A DNA stretch of 64,000 bases. Origin: Xanthomonas maliensis (GTDB taxonomy: Bacteria > Pseudomonadota > Gammaproteobacteria > Xanthomonadales > Xanthomonadaceae). The stretch spans positions 1-64,000 of the forward strand of contig NZ_NSET01000044.1 in assembly GCF_009192945.1 (NCBI RefSeq), written 5' to 3'. The notes beneath the pieces were generated by a model. That model was not told where the DNA came from. It saw only the letters and a program-made list of their open reading frames with translations, and did not search any database. The stretch's first letter is position 1. Every line of letters starts with the position of its first letter. This document shows positions 38,436 through 48,395 of this stretch, piece by piece. Made by a program: the position numbers and the translations under genes.

Positions 38436-41400
38436 TTACGGCTGCACCACCGTGATGGCACTGGGAGCGCCACGCCCAACCCCACGCAACTCGGGTCGAT
38501 ACATGTCTTCCACCAGCGACGGCGGCACCGTGTAGGTGCCTGGCGTGACCGCGCGCACCAGGTAGTACAGCTGAGCCTTGCTGCCCGAGGACAGCGCCAG
38601 CGCCGCCACGTAGCGGTCGTCGCGGAACTCCTCGTGCTTGACGTCGGCAGCGCTGGAGCGCTCGCTGATACCGATGCCGTCGACCACCACGTCGGCCCAC
38701 TGCTTGGCATCGCCCAGGTTGAAGTTTTCGATCTCCAGCCCGGCCGGCAACAGGTCGGTCAACAAGGCGTCGGGCATGTCCTCGTTGGCGGTGATGCTGA
38801 CGCGCACGATCAGCGCCTCGCCTTCCTTGAGCGGGCCCGGTGTCCACGGCTTGCCGTCGGTGGTGTACCAGCTGCGTTCCACACTGAGATTGCGCGTGTC
38901 CGGTTCCGGAGCGCTGCGCGGAATGCCGGCAACTTCCAGGCTGGCATACATCGGCGCTTCGCCCTGCGGAACGAACTGCACGCCACGCGCCAGCGCGGCA
39001 CTGTCGAAGCTGCGTGCGAACAGGCGCGCCGGGGCAACCTGCTCGGTCTGCCCATCCACTGTCAGGCTGCCAGCCACCTGCTTGCCCTGGCCGACCATCA
39101 AGGCCTTGCCCAGCCGCGCCAGCGCCACCTGCTCCTGCGTGCTCAGCCACAGCCAGCCCGACGCGCGACGCGCGTCCAGCGCGCGGCCCAAGGCGACCGC
39201 GCGGGCGTCGTACTCGGGCTTGGACAATCCACGTTCGTGCAGGATCGCCATCATCAACGCATCGTCGCGGATGGCGCTGCCGTAATCGCCGAAGTAGCGC
39301 GGACGCTCACCGCTGTCCTTGGCAAACCCAGCCTTGATCGCCGCCTCGCCGCGCTTGCTATCGCCCTGCAGCGACAGCGCCACCCCCAGATGCACCAGCG
39401 ACAACCCGGTCAGCGCCTTGTCGCGCTGGTTGTCGTAGAGCGCGCGCAAGGTGCCCAGCGGTGCGCGGTTGACCCGTGCCAACACGTAGCCGGACCAGGC
39501 CTGGTTGGCGAATTTGAGGTTTTCGCGACGATCGTGGCCATAGAACTCGTTGCCACCGGACAGCAGGTCCTCGCTGAGGCGGTTGAGCGCCTTCTGCAGC
39601 ACATTGTCCGGCACCGCAAAGCCAGCCTGCTTGGCATCGAGCAGGAATTCGGCGATGTAGGGCGTCAGGCCCGGATTGACGTAGCCATCGTCGCCCCACA
39701 TCGAGAAGTGCCCGCTGGCGATCTGCATCGAGGCCAGGCGACCGAATGCGCCTTCCATGCGCTCGCGACGCTTGCTCGCATCCAGCCCCTTGGTGCCCAG
39801 TGCGCGCGCGGTCACATCATCCAGCAGCAATGCCGCATAACCCTTGCTGGTGGTCTGCTCGGCACAGCCGTACGGATACTCCAGCGCGCCCTGCAAGGCA
39901 CTGGCGAACGGGATCGGCGGCAACGGGCTGACCACCATGCGCGCGGTCACCGAGCCGGCCATCAGGCCGTCGGCGATGCCGCTGTCCAGGGTCACAGGCG
40001 CCAGCGGATCGAGCACGCGGGTCTGCGCCCGCAATACCTGCGGCCAGCCGGCGCGCACCGGCAGGTCGTAGCTGCGATCGGCCTTGTTGCCGTTGCCCTC
40101 CACCCGCACGCGCAGCTTGGCCACGCCGTAACCCTCGGTGGCGGTCAGCGGGAAGTTCAAGGTCTGCTTGGCGTCCACGCCCAGCTTGAGGCTGCGGCTC
40201 GGCTCGCCGATCGCCAGCGGGCCGCTGGCATCCACGTGCACGCTGAACTCGCCGGGCTTGCCGGTGAAGTTCTGCACGTCCAGCGTCACCGTGCTGCGGT
40301 CGCCGGGCGCCATCACCCGCGGCATGCTGGCTTCGGCCAGGATCGGCGCGCGCACGATGGTTTCCATGTCACGATTGCCGTAGCGCGTATCGGAATACAC
40401 CAGCGCCGATACCCGCAAGGTGCCGTTGAAATCCGGCACCGCTAGCTGCACACGCGCATTGCCCTTGGCGTCGAGCTTCACCGCACCGGAGAACAGGTCC
40501 ACCGTCTGCACGCGCGCGGTCGGCCGCTTGGCCTGCGGCAACGCCTCCAGCGCCATGTCGCCGCCGAACTTGAGCTTGCCGCTGGCGCCGTCGAAGCTTT
40601 CGATGACCCGGCCGTAGATATCGTAGGCATCGGTGGCCAGGCGGCGCTGCGCGAAGAACTGCGCGTTGGCATCGGGCACCGGGAAGCGGGTGATGTTGAG
40701 AATGCCCACATCCACCGCCGAGACCGTGACATGGGCCGCGGTGCCGGCCAGCTCCGGCACGCTCACGGTCACCGCCAACGGCTGCTGCGGACGCATCTGC
40801 TTGGTTGCCGACAGGCCAACGGCTACCCGCCGTGCCTTGCGGTCCATCGGCACGTGCGCCACGCCCAGCGCACGCGCCGGAGTGATCTTGCTCGGTGCGC
40901 TGCCGCCGCGGAACACCAGTGCGGTGACATAGACATCGTGACGCTCCCAGGCCTCGGTCACCGGGATCTCGAAGCGACTGCCGGCCTTGACGTCGATGTC
41001 CTGCACGTACAGCAGCGTGTCGCTTTCCACCAACAGCACGCCCTTGCCGGGATGCGGCGGGGTCAGGGTGACGCTCAGCGTGTCGCCGGCGCGATAGGCG
41101 GTCTTGTCCAACGCCAGCTTGACCTTGTCCGGCCGCGCATCCAGGCCGCGGTTTTCGTCGTTCCAACTCCAGCCGGCGCGGAACGGATAGCGGGTGGTCA
41201 GCCCGGTGCTCGGGTCGAACACATCCAGCCGGTACTCGCCCCACTCCACCGGCACATCGAGTTTGACGGTGCCGTCGGCGATGTCGAGCGTGCGCGTCTC
41301 CTTGTTCTCGAAGCGACGGGTGAAGTCGTAATCCCAATGATCGTCGGTGTAGTTCCAGTGGTAGTCGCGCAGTTCGCGGACCAAGGTGGCCTTCAGGCCC

Positions 41401-43349
41401 TTGGCCGGCTGCGGCTTGCCGTCGGCATCGACGCGGGTGATCTCGAAGCGCGCCGCGGCATTGGCGTCGGCGCCATCGGCATCGTCGAACAACGGGCGAA
41501 TGCCGACCAAGGCCTTGGCCGGCCACAGCACGCGCTTGAGCGTGCGGGTGACGGTACGGCCACCGGTCTCGTAGACGCTGCCGGAAACGACCGCGGCGAT
41601 CGTGCTGACCGGCTTGGCCTCGGCCGGCAAGGCGATGTCCTCGCGCAGCACGCCGTCGCTGCCCAGTTCGGTGTCGATCACGTCCTTGGCCTCGCGCGGC
41701 AGCTCCAGCGTGGGATCGCCGAAGAACCAGCCCGGCAGCGATTCCAGCGGGTGCTGCTCGACGCTGACGGCGAGCTTGGCGGTGAAGCGGTTGCCCTGCG
41801 CGGGCGCGCCGTACAGATAGGCGGCATTGGCCACCAGCTTGAGCGGCTGGCCACCGGTCAACGTCTTCTGCGGGCTGTCCAGGTCCAGCTTCATGCGTTC
41901 GGGCAGGAATTCCTCCACCCGCACGGTCATGCCCTGCACCGCCTCGTTGCTGGCCGGGTCGGTGCGGAATTCCACCTGCCAGCGCCCGGTCGGGGCATCG
42001 TCCGGAATCCGTTGGGTGAACTCGAAATAGCCCTGCTCGCCGGGCTGCAAGCGAGTCTCGCGGAAAGTCTTGCCGTCGGGCTGCTTGAGCCGCAGGAACA
42101 CCGGCTGGCCGCCCTTGCCCGGCCCCTTGGTCGGCTTGCCGTCGTTGTCGCGCAGGATGGCCGACACCCGCAGCGTTTCGCCCGGCCGATACAGGTCGCG
42201 TCCGGACCAGGCGAAGACATCGAACCAGGCGTTCTGCCGCCCGGCCACCGCGAACTCGCTCAGATCCAGCGCCGGCTGGTTGAACGGCAGCAGCGACAGA
42301 TCGGTCTTGCTGCGCGCCACCAGCACCTGGCTGGCATCCAGCGTGTAGTTCAGCAGCGCATTGCCGTTGGCGTCGGTGGTGCCCTTGAGCACTGTTTCGC
42401 CCTTGGCATCGAGCACCCGCAGCTCCACGTTCTTGACCGCCTCACCGCTCTGCAGCGAGGCGGTGTGCACGAACAGCTTGTCCTTGTAGGCGCGGGTGTG
42501 CAGGCCGATGTCGCTGACGGTGAAGAAGGCGGTTTCGTAGGCATTGTCGAAGCTGCCGGCGCGCTTGAGCACGGCGAAGTACAGCCCCGGCTCCTGCAAC
42601 TGCTTGATGTCCTGGGTCGGCAGATAGGTCAGCACGCGCTCGTTCTGCTTGCCGCCAAGGATGAAACGATTGACGTAGACCGGATCGGCCAGCTTGGACA
42701 GCGGCACGCGATCGTTGTACTCACTCTCCAGCTCCCAGCTGCCGCGCCGGCCGCCACGCTGGAAATGCTGGAAGAACGCCGGCAGCGCGCTTTCGCGCAC
42801 GCGCAGGAACTCCACGTCCACTTCCGGCACGTTCACCGATACCACCGGCAGGCCACGGCTCTCGCGCGCCGGCAGCACGCTGCCCTGCGAGGCGAAACCG
42901 ACCACCGGCTTGAGCGCGCCGGTATAGACCTTCTGCTTGATCTGCTTGCCCAGGCGGCTGCCGTCGGCGGCCACCAGGTTGGCGTCGATCACCACCGTGT
43001 AATCCTTGGCCGCTTCCACATACGGATAGCGCAGGGTCTTGCCGTCTTCCGACAGCGACCAGCTGCTGTCGCCGTTGCCGACCTTTTCCTCGAAGCGCAC
43101 CAGCGCATCGAAATCCTGCGTGCCGACCAGCGGGCGAGTGAATTCCAGTGCCAGCGCAACGCCGTCGCTGGACTCGTCGGGATAGGCGCGTGCCAGCGCG
43201 AAGCCACTGATCGCCTGCCGATCGGCCTTGATGGCCTGGCCGCTGGCCGCCGGCAGCTGGCCGCTCTCGTTGCGCCGGCAGGCAACGCTGCCGATCGCCA
43301 GCGCGAGCATCACCAGCCACAGCAGCAGCCGCGTCGCCGACCGCTTCAT
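38436..43349 (-). CDS. yfhM: Bacterial alpha-2-macroglobulin, lipoprotein
   Basis: Periplasmic macroglobulin that can trap proteases, of the YfhM/ECAM type. The start at 43349 gives a lipoprotein signal with Cys in IGSVAC (lipidation, probably inner-membrane anchor). It has macroglobulin-type beta domains through most of its 1637 residues, and a bait region that cannot be mapped by eye. The thioester motif is C1162-A-E-Q in YPYGCAEQTTSKG, so a covalent trap looks possible. The following helical barrel (GSGEALIVRVSITANEDMPDALL region at the end) is typical. E. coli carries it next to pbpC; here pbpC lies about 11.6 kb downstream. In this genome the link is broken by the ABC-regulator and receptor loci. 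Confidence 0.92.
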   Translation of the reverse strand: MKRSATRLLLWLVMLALAIGSVACRRNESGQLPAASGQAIKADRQAISGFALARAYPDESSDGVALALEFTRPLVGTQDFDALVRFEEKVGNGDSSWSLSEDGKTLRYPYVEAAKDYTVVIDANLVAADGSRLGKQIKQKVYTGALKPVVGFASQGSVLPARESRGLPVVSVNVPEVDVEFLRVRESALPAFFQHFQRGGRRGSWELESEYNDRVPLSKLADPVYVNRFILGGKQNERVLTYLPTQDIKQLQEPGLYFAVLKRAGSFDNAYETAFFTVSDIGLHTRAYKDKLFVHTASLQSGEAVKNVELRVLDAKGETVLKGTTDANGNALLNYTLDASQVLVARSKTDLSLLPFNQPALDLSEFAVAGRQNAWFDVFAWSGRDLYRPGETLRVSAILRDNDGKPTKGPGKGGQPVFLRLKQPDGKTFRETRLQPGEQGYFEFTQRIPDDAPTGRWQVEFRTDPASNEAVQGMTVRVEEFLPERMKLDLDSPQKTLTGGQPLKLVANAAYLYGAPAQGNRFTAKLAVSVEQHPLESLPGWFFGDPTLELPREAKDVIDTELGSDGVLREDIALPAEAKPVSTIAAVVSGSVYETGGRTVTRTLKRVLWPAKALVGIRPLFDDADGADANAAARFEITRVDADGKPQPAKGLKATLVRELRDYHWNYTDDHWDYDFTRRFENKETRTLDIADGTVKLDVPVEWGEYRLDVFDPSTGLTTRYPFRAGWSWNDENRGLDARPDKVKLALDKTAYRAGDTLSVTLTPPHPGKGVLLVESDTLLYVQDIDVKAGSRFEIPVTEAWERHDVYVTALVFRGGSAPSKITPARALGVAHVPMDRKARRVAVGLSATKQMRPQQPLAVTVSVPELAGTAAHVTVSAVDVGILNITRFPVPDANAQFFAQRRLATDAYDIYGRVIESFDGASGKLKFGGDMALEALPQAKRPTARVQTVDLFSGAVKLDAKGNARVQLAVPDFNGTLRVSALVYSDTRYGNRDMETIVRAPILAEASMPRVMAPGDRSTVTLDVQNFTGKPGEFSVHVDASGPLAIGEPSRSLKLGVDAKQTLNFPLTATEGYGVAKLRVRVEGNGNKADRSYDLPVRAGWPQVLRAQTRVLDPLAPVTLDSGIADGLMAGSVTARMVVSPLPPIPFASALQGALEYPYGCAEQTTSKGYAALLLDDVTARALGTKGLDASKRRERMEGAFGRLASMQIASGHFSMWGDDGYVNPGLTPYIAEFLLDAKQAGFAVPDNVLQKALNRLSEDLLSGGNEFYGHDRRENLKFANQAWSGYVLARVNRAPLGTLRALYDNQRDKALTGLSLVHLGVALSLQGDSKRGEAAIKAGFAKDSGERPRYFGDYGSAIRDDALMMAILHERGLSKPEYDARAVALGRALDARRASGWLWLSTQEQVALARLGKALMVGQGKQVAGSLTVDGQTEQVAPARLFARSFDSAALARGVQFVPQGEAPMYASLEVAGIPRSAPEPDTRNLSVERSWYTTDGKPWTPGPLKEGEALIVRVSITANEDMPDALLTDLLPAGLEIENFNLGDAKQWADVVVDGIGISERSSAADVKHEEFRDDRYVAALALSSGSKAQLYYLVRAVTPGTYTVPPSLVEDMYRPELRGVGRGAPSAITVVQP

Positions 43350-43500
43350 CCCTGATCGCTGCCTGTCCATATCCGCCGTCCGTTGATGGAAGACGGCAGT
43401 ATAGCCAGTCGCACTGGCGTTCCGACGTGGCGGCGGCGACTGCCGACAGCAGCGGTCGCCCCTATCCACGCGGCCGATAGGCGTATCGCCTGCCGGCGTG

Positions 43501-44520
43501 TCATTCGGCTGGCGGTGCTGGCGTGGTGTCGCCTCCGCGCAGCAGCTGGCGCATGTACAAGGCGGTCAGTCCCGGGCGGTCGGGCCGCAGGCAGGCCTGC
43601 ACATTGGCTGCGCCCGGGCCTTCGCGGGTATAGCCCTGGGCATCGACGTCCAGATGCAACGGCGTCGTCGGGCAGACGCTGGGATCCAGCAGCCAGGCCA
43701 CCGGCACCACATCGAACAGGGTCGGGGTGGCGCTGGCCCAGGGCTGGTCGGTATTGCGCCATTGGTAATAGAGCTGGGTCAGCGCGTCGGTCAGGCCGTC
43801 GCCATGCGCGAACAAGGCGATCCGCTCCGGTTCCTCCAACGGCAGCTGGGTGGCGTCCAACGGCATCAGCACGATCGGCACGCCGGCGGCGAACACGCGC
43901 TGGGCCGCAGGCACGTCGGCCAGGATGTTGTACTCGGCCGCCGGCGGGCTGGCCGGGCGATACGGCGACTTGCCATAGCCGACGCGTACCGAACCCCCCA
44001 TCGCCACGATGCGTTTGAGCTTGGCGAAGCCAGCCGGGTCGCGTTGCTGCGCCAGCGCCACGTCGGTCATCGGGCCAAGCACCAATACGGTGACCTGCCC
44101 CGGATAGCGGCGTGCCTGCTGCAGGATGAACGCCGATGCCTGCGGCAGCGCGCGCGGCAACCTGCCCTGCGCGGCCCAGCGCGCCTGGCTGAAGGGGATG
44201 CTGCTGGTGGTCGGCATCCCGATCGCCAGCGGCACCTCGCCGCGCCCGGCCTGCTGCAACAAGCGTTGCAACAGGCGCACGCGCAGGGGGGTGTCGCCCC
44301 AGGCCGAGGCGATCCCCAGCACCTGCAACTGCGGGCTGCGCAGCAGCAGCCCCAGCGCGAAGGCATCGTCGATGTCATCGCCGATATCGGTGGACACCAC
44401 CACCCGCTCGAAGCCGGGCGCGCCGGCCTCGTCCGCCGGGGTGGTGGCCACCGGTGCCTGCGCGGCGGCCGCGCCGGCCAGCCAGCACATTGCCGCCAGC
44501 ACCCACCTGTTCGTCTGCAT
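43501..44520 (-). CDS. Exported nucleoside hydrolase
   Basis: An inosine-uridine-preferring-type nucleoside hydrolase that splits the N-glycosidic bond of nucleosides. The start at 44520 gives a signal peptide (MQTNRWVLAAMCWLAGAAAAQA). The calcium/ribose site STDIGDDIDDAFALGL has Ser where most members have the first Asp (usually DTD); the following aspartates are present. LVLGPMTDVALAQ and the MGGSVRVG and AEYNILADVPAAQ segments are canonical. It follows the second TonB receptor by 82 bases, in the same direction and with a terminator between, which suggests a nucleoside uptake and cleavage pair. Confidence 0.9.
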   Translation of the reverse strand: MQTNRWVLAAMCWLAGAAAAQAPVATTPADEAGAPGFERVVVSTDIGDDIDDAFALGLLLRSPQLQVLGIASAWGDTPLRVRLLQRLLQQAGRGEVPLAIGMPTTSSIPFSQARWAAQGRLPRALPQASAFILQQARRYPGQVTVLVLGPMTDVALAQQRDPAGFAKLKRIVAMGGSVRVGYGKSPYRPASPPAAEYNILADVPAAQRVFAAGVPIVLMPLDATQLPLEEPERIALFAHGDGLTDALTQLYYQWRNTDQPWASATPTLFDVVPVAWLLDPSVCPTTPLHLDVDAQGYTREGPGAANVQACLRPDRPGLTALYMRQLLRGGDTTPAPPAE

Positions 44521-44547
44521 CCCGCCCATCGCCCTGCCTCGCTGCAT

Positions 44548-44578
44548 AAAAAAACCGCCGGCAGGATAGCCGGCGGTT
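44548..44578 (-). terminator. Terminator between TonB receptor and nucleoside hydrolase
   Basis: AACCGCCGGC (44553-44562) and GCCGGCGGTT (44569-44578) form a perfect 10-base stem with a 6-base loop. On the minus strand it runs into seven T residues (44548-44554). It lies 24 bases after the receptor stop and would reduce, not necessarily abolish, hydrolase transcription. Confidence 0.85.
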
Positions 44579-44602
44579 CGCTTGCCTCACACCACGCCAG
44601 GA

Positions 44603-46819
44603 TCAGAAGTTGGCGCGGAACTGCGCACCGACGATGCGCGGATCGTTGATGAAGCCGGTGAGGTTGTTGAAGTCGATCGCACCGGTGGCGCGGATCTGGT
44701 TGGTGCAGTTGCGGCAGAACACCGACACCTCGTAGGCACCCGCATCCCAGCTGTAACCGATCTTGGCGCCGCCTTCGACCAGCGGCTGGCCGACGAACTC
44801 GCGCGAGTCGTACAGGAAGAAATTGACTTCGCTGCGGTAGGACCAGTCGGTGTAGAAGAACAGCTCGCTGGCATCGCTCAGCGGGATGCCGTAACGCAAG
44901 GTGGCATTGGCCATCCACTTGGCCGCCTGCGGCAGCGCATTGCCGTCGATCTCCGCACGGCCGGCGGCATTGATCGGGTCGGTCACGGTGCAGGTGCGGC
45001 AGATGCCCACCGACAAGCCCGGATCGTCGATACGGGTCCAGTTGTAGGCGCCGCCAGCGGTCACCCGCAGGTTCTGGGTGATCAGCGCCTCGAAGTCGAA
45101 CTCGGCGCCGCGCGCCTTGGTCTTGTCGGCATTGAGCAGGCGGATGTCGTTGGAGGCGCCGCCCACCGCGGTCAGTTGCTGGTTCTTGACCCGGAAATCG
45201 TAGACATCGAAGCTCAGCCGCGCACGATTGTCGAACAGGTCGGACTTGATGCCGACTTCGAACGAATCCACCGTCTCCGGCTGCGCCACGGTCAGCGGCG
45301 CGGTGGCCGACGGCACGCCGAAGCTGGCGCCGCGGAAACCGCGCGCGGCACGTGCGTAGACGTTGACGTTGTCGTTGAGCACGAACGTCGCGGCCAGGTC
45401 GCCGGTGACCTTGGAGTTGTCGGTCTCGCCGTTGGACGGGGTCTGCAGGGTGACGCGATCCAGCGCCAGCACGTCGAAGGTCTTCTTGTCGTAGGTGTAG
45501 CGGATACCGGCCCGCAGGTTGAGGCGATCGCTGGCCGCATAGTTCAACGAGCCGAACGCCGCCCACGAGGTATTGCGCTGGCGGGTCAGCTGGTAGCTGG
45601 CCAGATCGCCGCCGCTGAGCGTGTTGTAGGTGTAGTTTTCGCCTTCCACGTCGTCATGGAAGTAGTACAGACCGGCCTGCCAGTTGAGCGGGCCGCTGTA
45701 CTGCGATTCGGCACGCAGTTCCTGGCTGTACTGGTCCAGGCTTTTGATGCCGCCGGCGGTCTCCACCGGGAACGGGATCACGCCCGGGCCGGACGGCGGT
45801 GCGAACACCGCGCCGTAGCCACCGTCGATGTCGCCACGGCTGTAGTACTTGCCGATGCCCTCATACGCGGTGATCGAATGCAGGGCGATATCGCCCAGGT
45901 CCCAGGTCAGGTTGGCGCTGCCGCCGTAGGTCTGCAGTTCCTGTTGGTTGCCGCCGTCGATCTCGGACTTCTCCGGATCGAAGCCGTCTACCAGCTGGTT
46001 GGTGCCCGGCTTGAAGATGTTGGCGCGGAACAGCCGCGCGGTGCCGTCGAGGTGACGCGCATGCGCGTTGAACAGCGCGCTGAAGTCGTCGCTGGCCTGG
46101 TACAGCAGCTGCAGACGCACGGCCGAATCGGTATAGCCTTCCAGATCGCGGCCGTCGCGGTTCTCCACCCAGCCGTCGCGGCGCTGGCCCAGCGTGGACA
46201 GGCGCGCCGCCCAGTGGTCGCCCATGGCGATGCTGAGACCGCTTTCCAGCGTCATCGTGCCGTAGGTGCCGTAGGACAGGCTGGCGTAGCCGTCGTTGGC
46301 GCCGATGGTCGGCTTGACCGAATTGAACTTGACCACGCCGGCCGGCGTGTTGCGGCCGAACAAGGTACCCTGCGGGCCGCGCAGCACTTCCAGGCCCTCC
46401 AGGTCGAAGATCGGGAAGCCCTTCAGGAAGGCGTTTTCCTGCACCACGTCGTCATAGATCAGCGACACCGGCTGCGAGGCATAGGTATTGAAATCGGTAT
46501 TGCCGTAGCCGCGGATATAGACGCGCGGGAACACACGGCCGTTGGACGATTCGATGTTCAGGCTGGGCGCCTTGCCGGCCAGCACGCGGATATCCGAGCC
46601 GCTGGTGGACATGACGTCCAGATATTCCGGCCGCAACACCGAGGCCGATACCGGCACCGACTTGGAATCTTCCGAGCGGCGCTCGACCGTCACCTTGACT
46701 GCATCCAGGCGCACGACGCCGTCGTCGCTGGAGGCCTGCTGAGCAGCGGCATGGAACGGAAGAAGGGAAGCGACGGCAACGGCAAGCGCGCTGACCTGAA
46801 GCGACCTGATGGGCGACAT
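44603..46819 (-). CDS. TonB-dependent outer-membrane receptor (hydrolase partner)
   Basis: An outer-membrane active transporter of 738 residues. The signal peptide is MSPIRSLQVSALAVAVASLLPFHAAAQQ-like at the N-terminus. The plug domain shows VKVTVERRSEDSKSVPVSAS, then PSLNIESSNGRVFPRVYIRG and the family block LEGLEVLRGPQGTLFGRNTP. The barrel ends in NNLTGFINDPRIVGAQFRANF, with a terminal aromatic. The pairing with the nucleoside hydrolase points to nucleosides as ligand, which is an inference. The AT-rich upstream stretch (46860-46980) probably holds its promoter. Confidence 0.93.
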   Translation of the reverse strand: MSPIRSLQVSALAVAVASLLPFHAAAQQASSDDGVVRLDAVKVTVERRSEDSKSVPVSASVLRPEYLDVMSTSGSDIRVLAGKAPSLNIESSNGRVFPRVYIRGYGNTDFNTYASQPVSLIYDDVVQENAFLKGFPIFDLEGLEVLRGPQGTLFGRNTPAGVVKFNSVKPTIGANDGYASLSYGTYGTMTLESGLSIAMGDHWAARLSTLGQRRDGWVENRDGRDLEGYTDSAVRLQLLYQASDDFSALFNAHARHLDGTARLFRANIFKPGTNQLVDGFDPEKSEIDGGNQQELQTYGGSANLTWDLGDIALHSITAYEGIGKYYSRGDIDGGYGAVFAPPSGPGVIPFPVETAGGIKSLDQYSQELRAESQYSGPLNWQAGLYYFHDDVEGENYTYNTLSGGDLASYQLTRQRNTSWAAFGSLNYAASDRLNLRAGIRYTYDKKTFDVLALDRVTLQTPSNGETDNSKVTGDLAATFVLNDNVNVYARAARGFRGASFGVPSATAPLTVAQPETVDSFEVGIKSDLFDNRARLSFDVYDFRVKNQQLTAVGGASNDIRLLNADKTKARGAEFDFEALITQNLRVTAGGAYNWTRIDDPGLSVGICRTCTVTDPINAAGRAEIDGNALPQAAKWMANATLRYGIPLSDASELFFYTDWSYRSEVNFFLYDSREFVGQPLVEGGAKIGYSWDAGAYEVSVFCRNCTNQIRATGAIDFNNLTGFINDPRIVGAQFRANF

Positions 46820-47013
46820 GGAAAGACTCCGGAGGCAGGTGGTGAGGCGGCTGAGGCTGTATGCCGCAATGCAACAGAATTAACACGTTTTACACAATTA
46901 AGGCAGCCCGCGTACGAAAAATCTTCCCAAATGCGCCGAGCCGCTCTAATTATTGCAACACTCTTCTGCTAGCCACTCCGCTACACCCGTCACAGGTCAT
47001 GCCTCGGTACATC

Positions 47014-48213
47014 TCAGTCCGCTGAAACGCTCGCCGCCGGAACCCGCACCCAGCCCTCCATCAGGACGCGCGCACTGCGGCTCATCACCGCCTTGGTCAC
47101 TTGCCACTGACCATCGACCAGGGCCGCTTCCGCGCCCACCCGCAGCGCGCCGGACGGATGGCCGAAACGTACCGCCGACCGATCGGCGCCGCCTGCCGCC
47201 AGGTTGACCAAGGTGCCTGGGATGGCAGCGGCGGTGCCGATCGCCACCGCTGCCGTGCCCATCATCGCGTGATGTAGCTTGCCCATCGACATGGCCCTGA
47301 CCAGCAGGTCGATCTCGCCGGCGCGCACCGGCTTGCCGCTGGAGGCGGTGTAATCGGCCGGCGGTGCGACGAACGCCACCTTCGGTGTGTGCTGGCGCGT
47401 GGCGGCGTCCTCGACCCGGCCAATCAGCCCCATCCGCACCGCACCGTGGGCACGCAGGGTTTCGAACATCGTCAGCGCACGCGGATCGCTGTTGATCGCA
47501 TCCTGCAGCTCGGTGCCGGTGTATCCCAGGTCGCGCGCGTTGACGAAGATGGTCGGGATGCCGGCGTTGATCAAGGTTGCATCGATCGTGCCCAAGCCGG
47601 GCACCTCCAGCCGGTCGACCAGGTTGCCGGTCGGAAACATCGCTCCCCCCTCGCCCTCGCCTTCGTCGGCGGGGTCGAGGAATTCCAGCTGCACTTCGGC
47701 GGCCGGGAAGGTCACGCCATCCAGTTCGAAGTCGCCGCTCTCCTGCACCTGCCCGCCGCGCATCGGCACATGGGCGATGATGGTCTTGCCGATATTGGCC
47801 TGCCAGATCCGCACCGTGGCGACCCCATCGCGCGGGATGCGCGCCGCATCCACCAGGCCATTGGCGATCGCGAACGGCCCGACCGCGGCCGACAGATTGC
47901 CGCAGTTGCCGCTCCAGTCGACGAACGCACTGTCGATGGCGACCTGCCCGAACAGATAGTCCACGTCATGCGCGGCGCGCGCGCTCGCCGCCACGATCAC
48001 CGTCTTGCTGGTGCTCGAGGTCGCACCGCCCATGCCATCGATCTGCTTGCCATAGGGATCGGGGCTGCCGATCACCCGCATCAATAGCGCGTCGCGTGCC
48101 AGCCCGGGCTGCTGTGCGGCGACAGGCAGGTCCTGCAGGCGGAAGAACACGCCCTTGCTGGTACCGCCACGCACGTAGGTGGCAGGAATGCGGAGTTGCG
48201 GGGCGAATGACAT
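47014..48213 (-). CDS. prpF: PrpF, aconitate isomerase partner of AcnD
   Basis: It works with AcnD in the methylcitrate cycle and isomerises trans-aconitate-type products so that AcnD can act. The start at 48213 gives MSFAPQLRIPATYVRGGTSKGVFFRL. The PrpF-family blocks are RGGTSKGVFF, GGATSSTSKTVIV, WSGNCGNLSAAVGPFAI and INAGIPTIFV. Length 399 is typical. GAGGA precedes the start. It is the last gene of the prp operon, 182 bases after acnD. The frame continues open upstream, but the resulting extension has no homology I can see. Confidence 0.94.
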   Translation of the reverse strand: MSFAPQLRIPATYVRGGTSKGVFFRLQDLPVAAQQPGLARDALLMRVIGSPDPYGKQIDGMGGATSSTSKTVIVAASARAAHDVDYLFGQVAIDSAFVDWSGNCGNLSAAVGPFAIANGLVDAARIPRDGVATVRIWQANIGKTIIAHVPMRGGQVQESGDFELDGVTFPAAEVQLEFLDPADEGEGEGGAMFPTGNLVDRLEVPGLGTIDATLINAGIPTIFVNARDLGYTGTELQDAINSDPRALTMFETLRAHGAVRMGLIGRVEDAATRQHTPKVAFVAPPADYTASSGKPVRAGEIDLLVRAMSMGKLHHAMMGTAAVAIGTAAAIPGTLVNLAAGGADRSAVRFGHPSGALRVGAEAALVDGQWQVTKAVMSRSARVLMEGWVRVPAASVSAD

Positions 48214-48395
48214 GGGAGGTTCCTCGGGGATGACGTACGTCGCGGCGGTGAGAGACGGCTTGAAGACAGCGATGCTGCGTGGCGATCCCTCGGCAGGCAG
48301 CGGCCAGACAGTGGCGCAACATGCGCGGCGCGCCAATGGCAGGGAGGCCATCGGCGCTTGACCATCGCGACCGGGCTGCCTGCTGTGGTCGTGCC

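Noticed and set aside
40731..43355. A plus-strand frame of about 870 codons opposite yfhM
   Set aside because: No signature or start context; a mirror of yfhM codon use.
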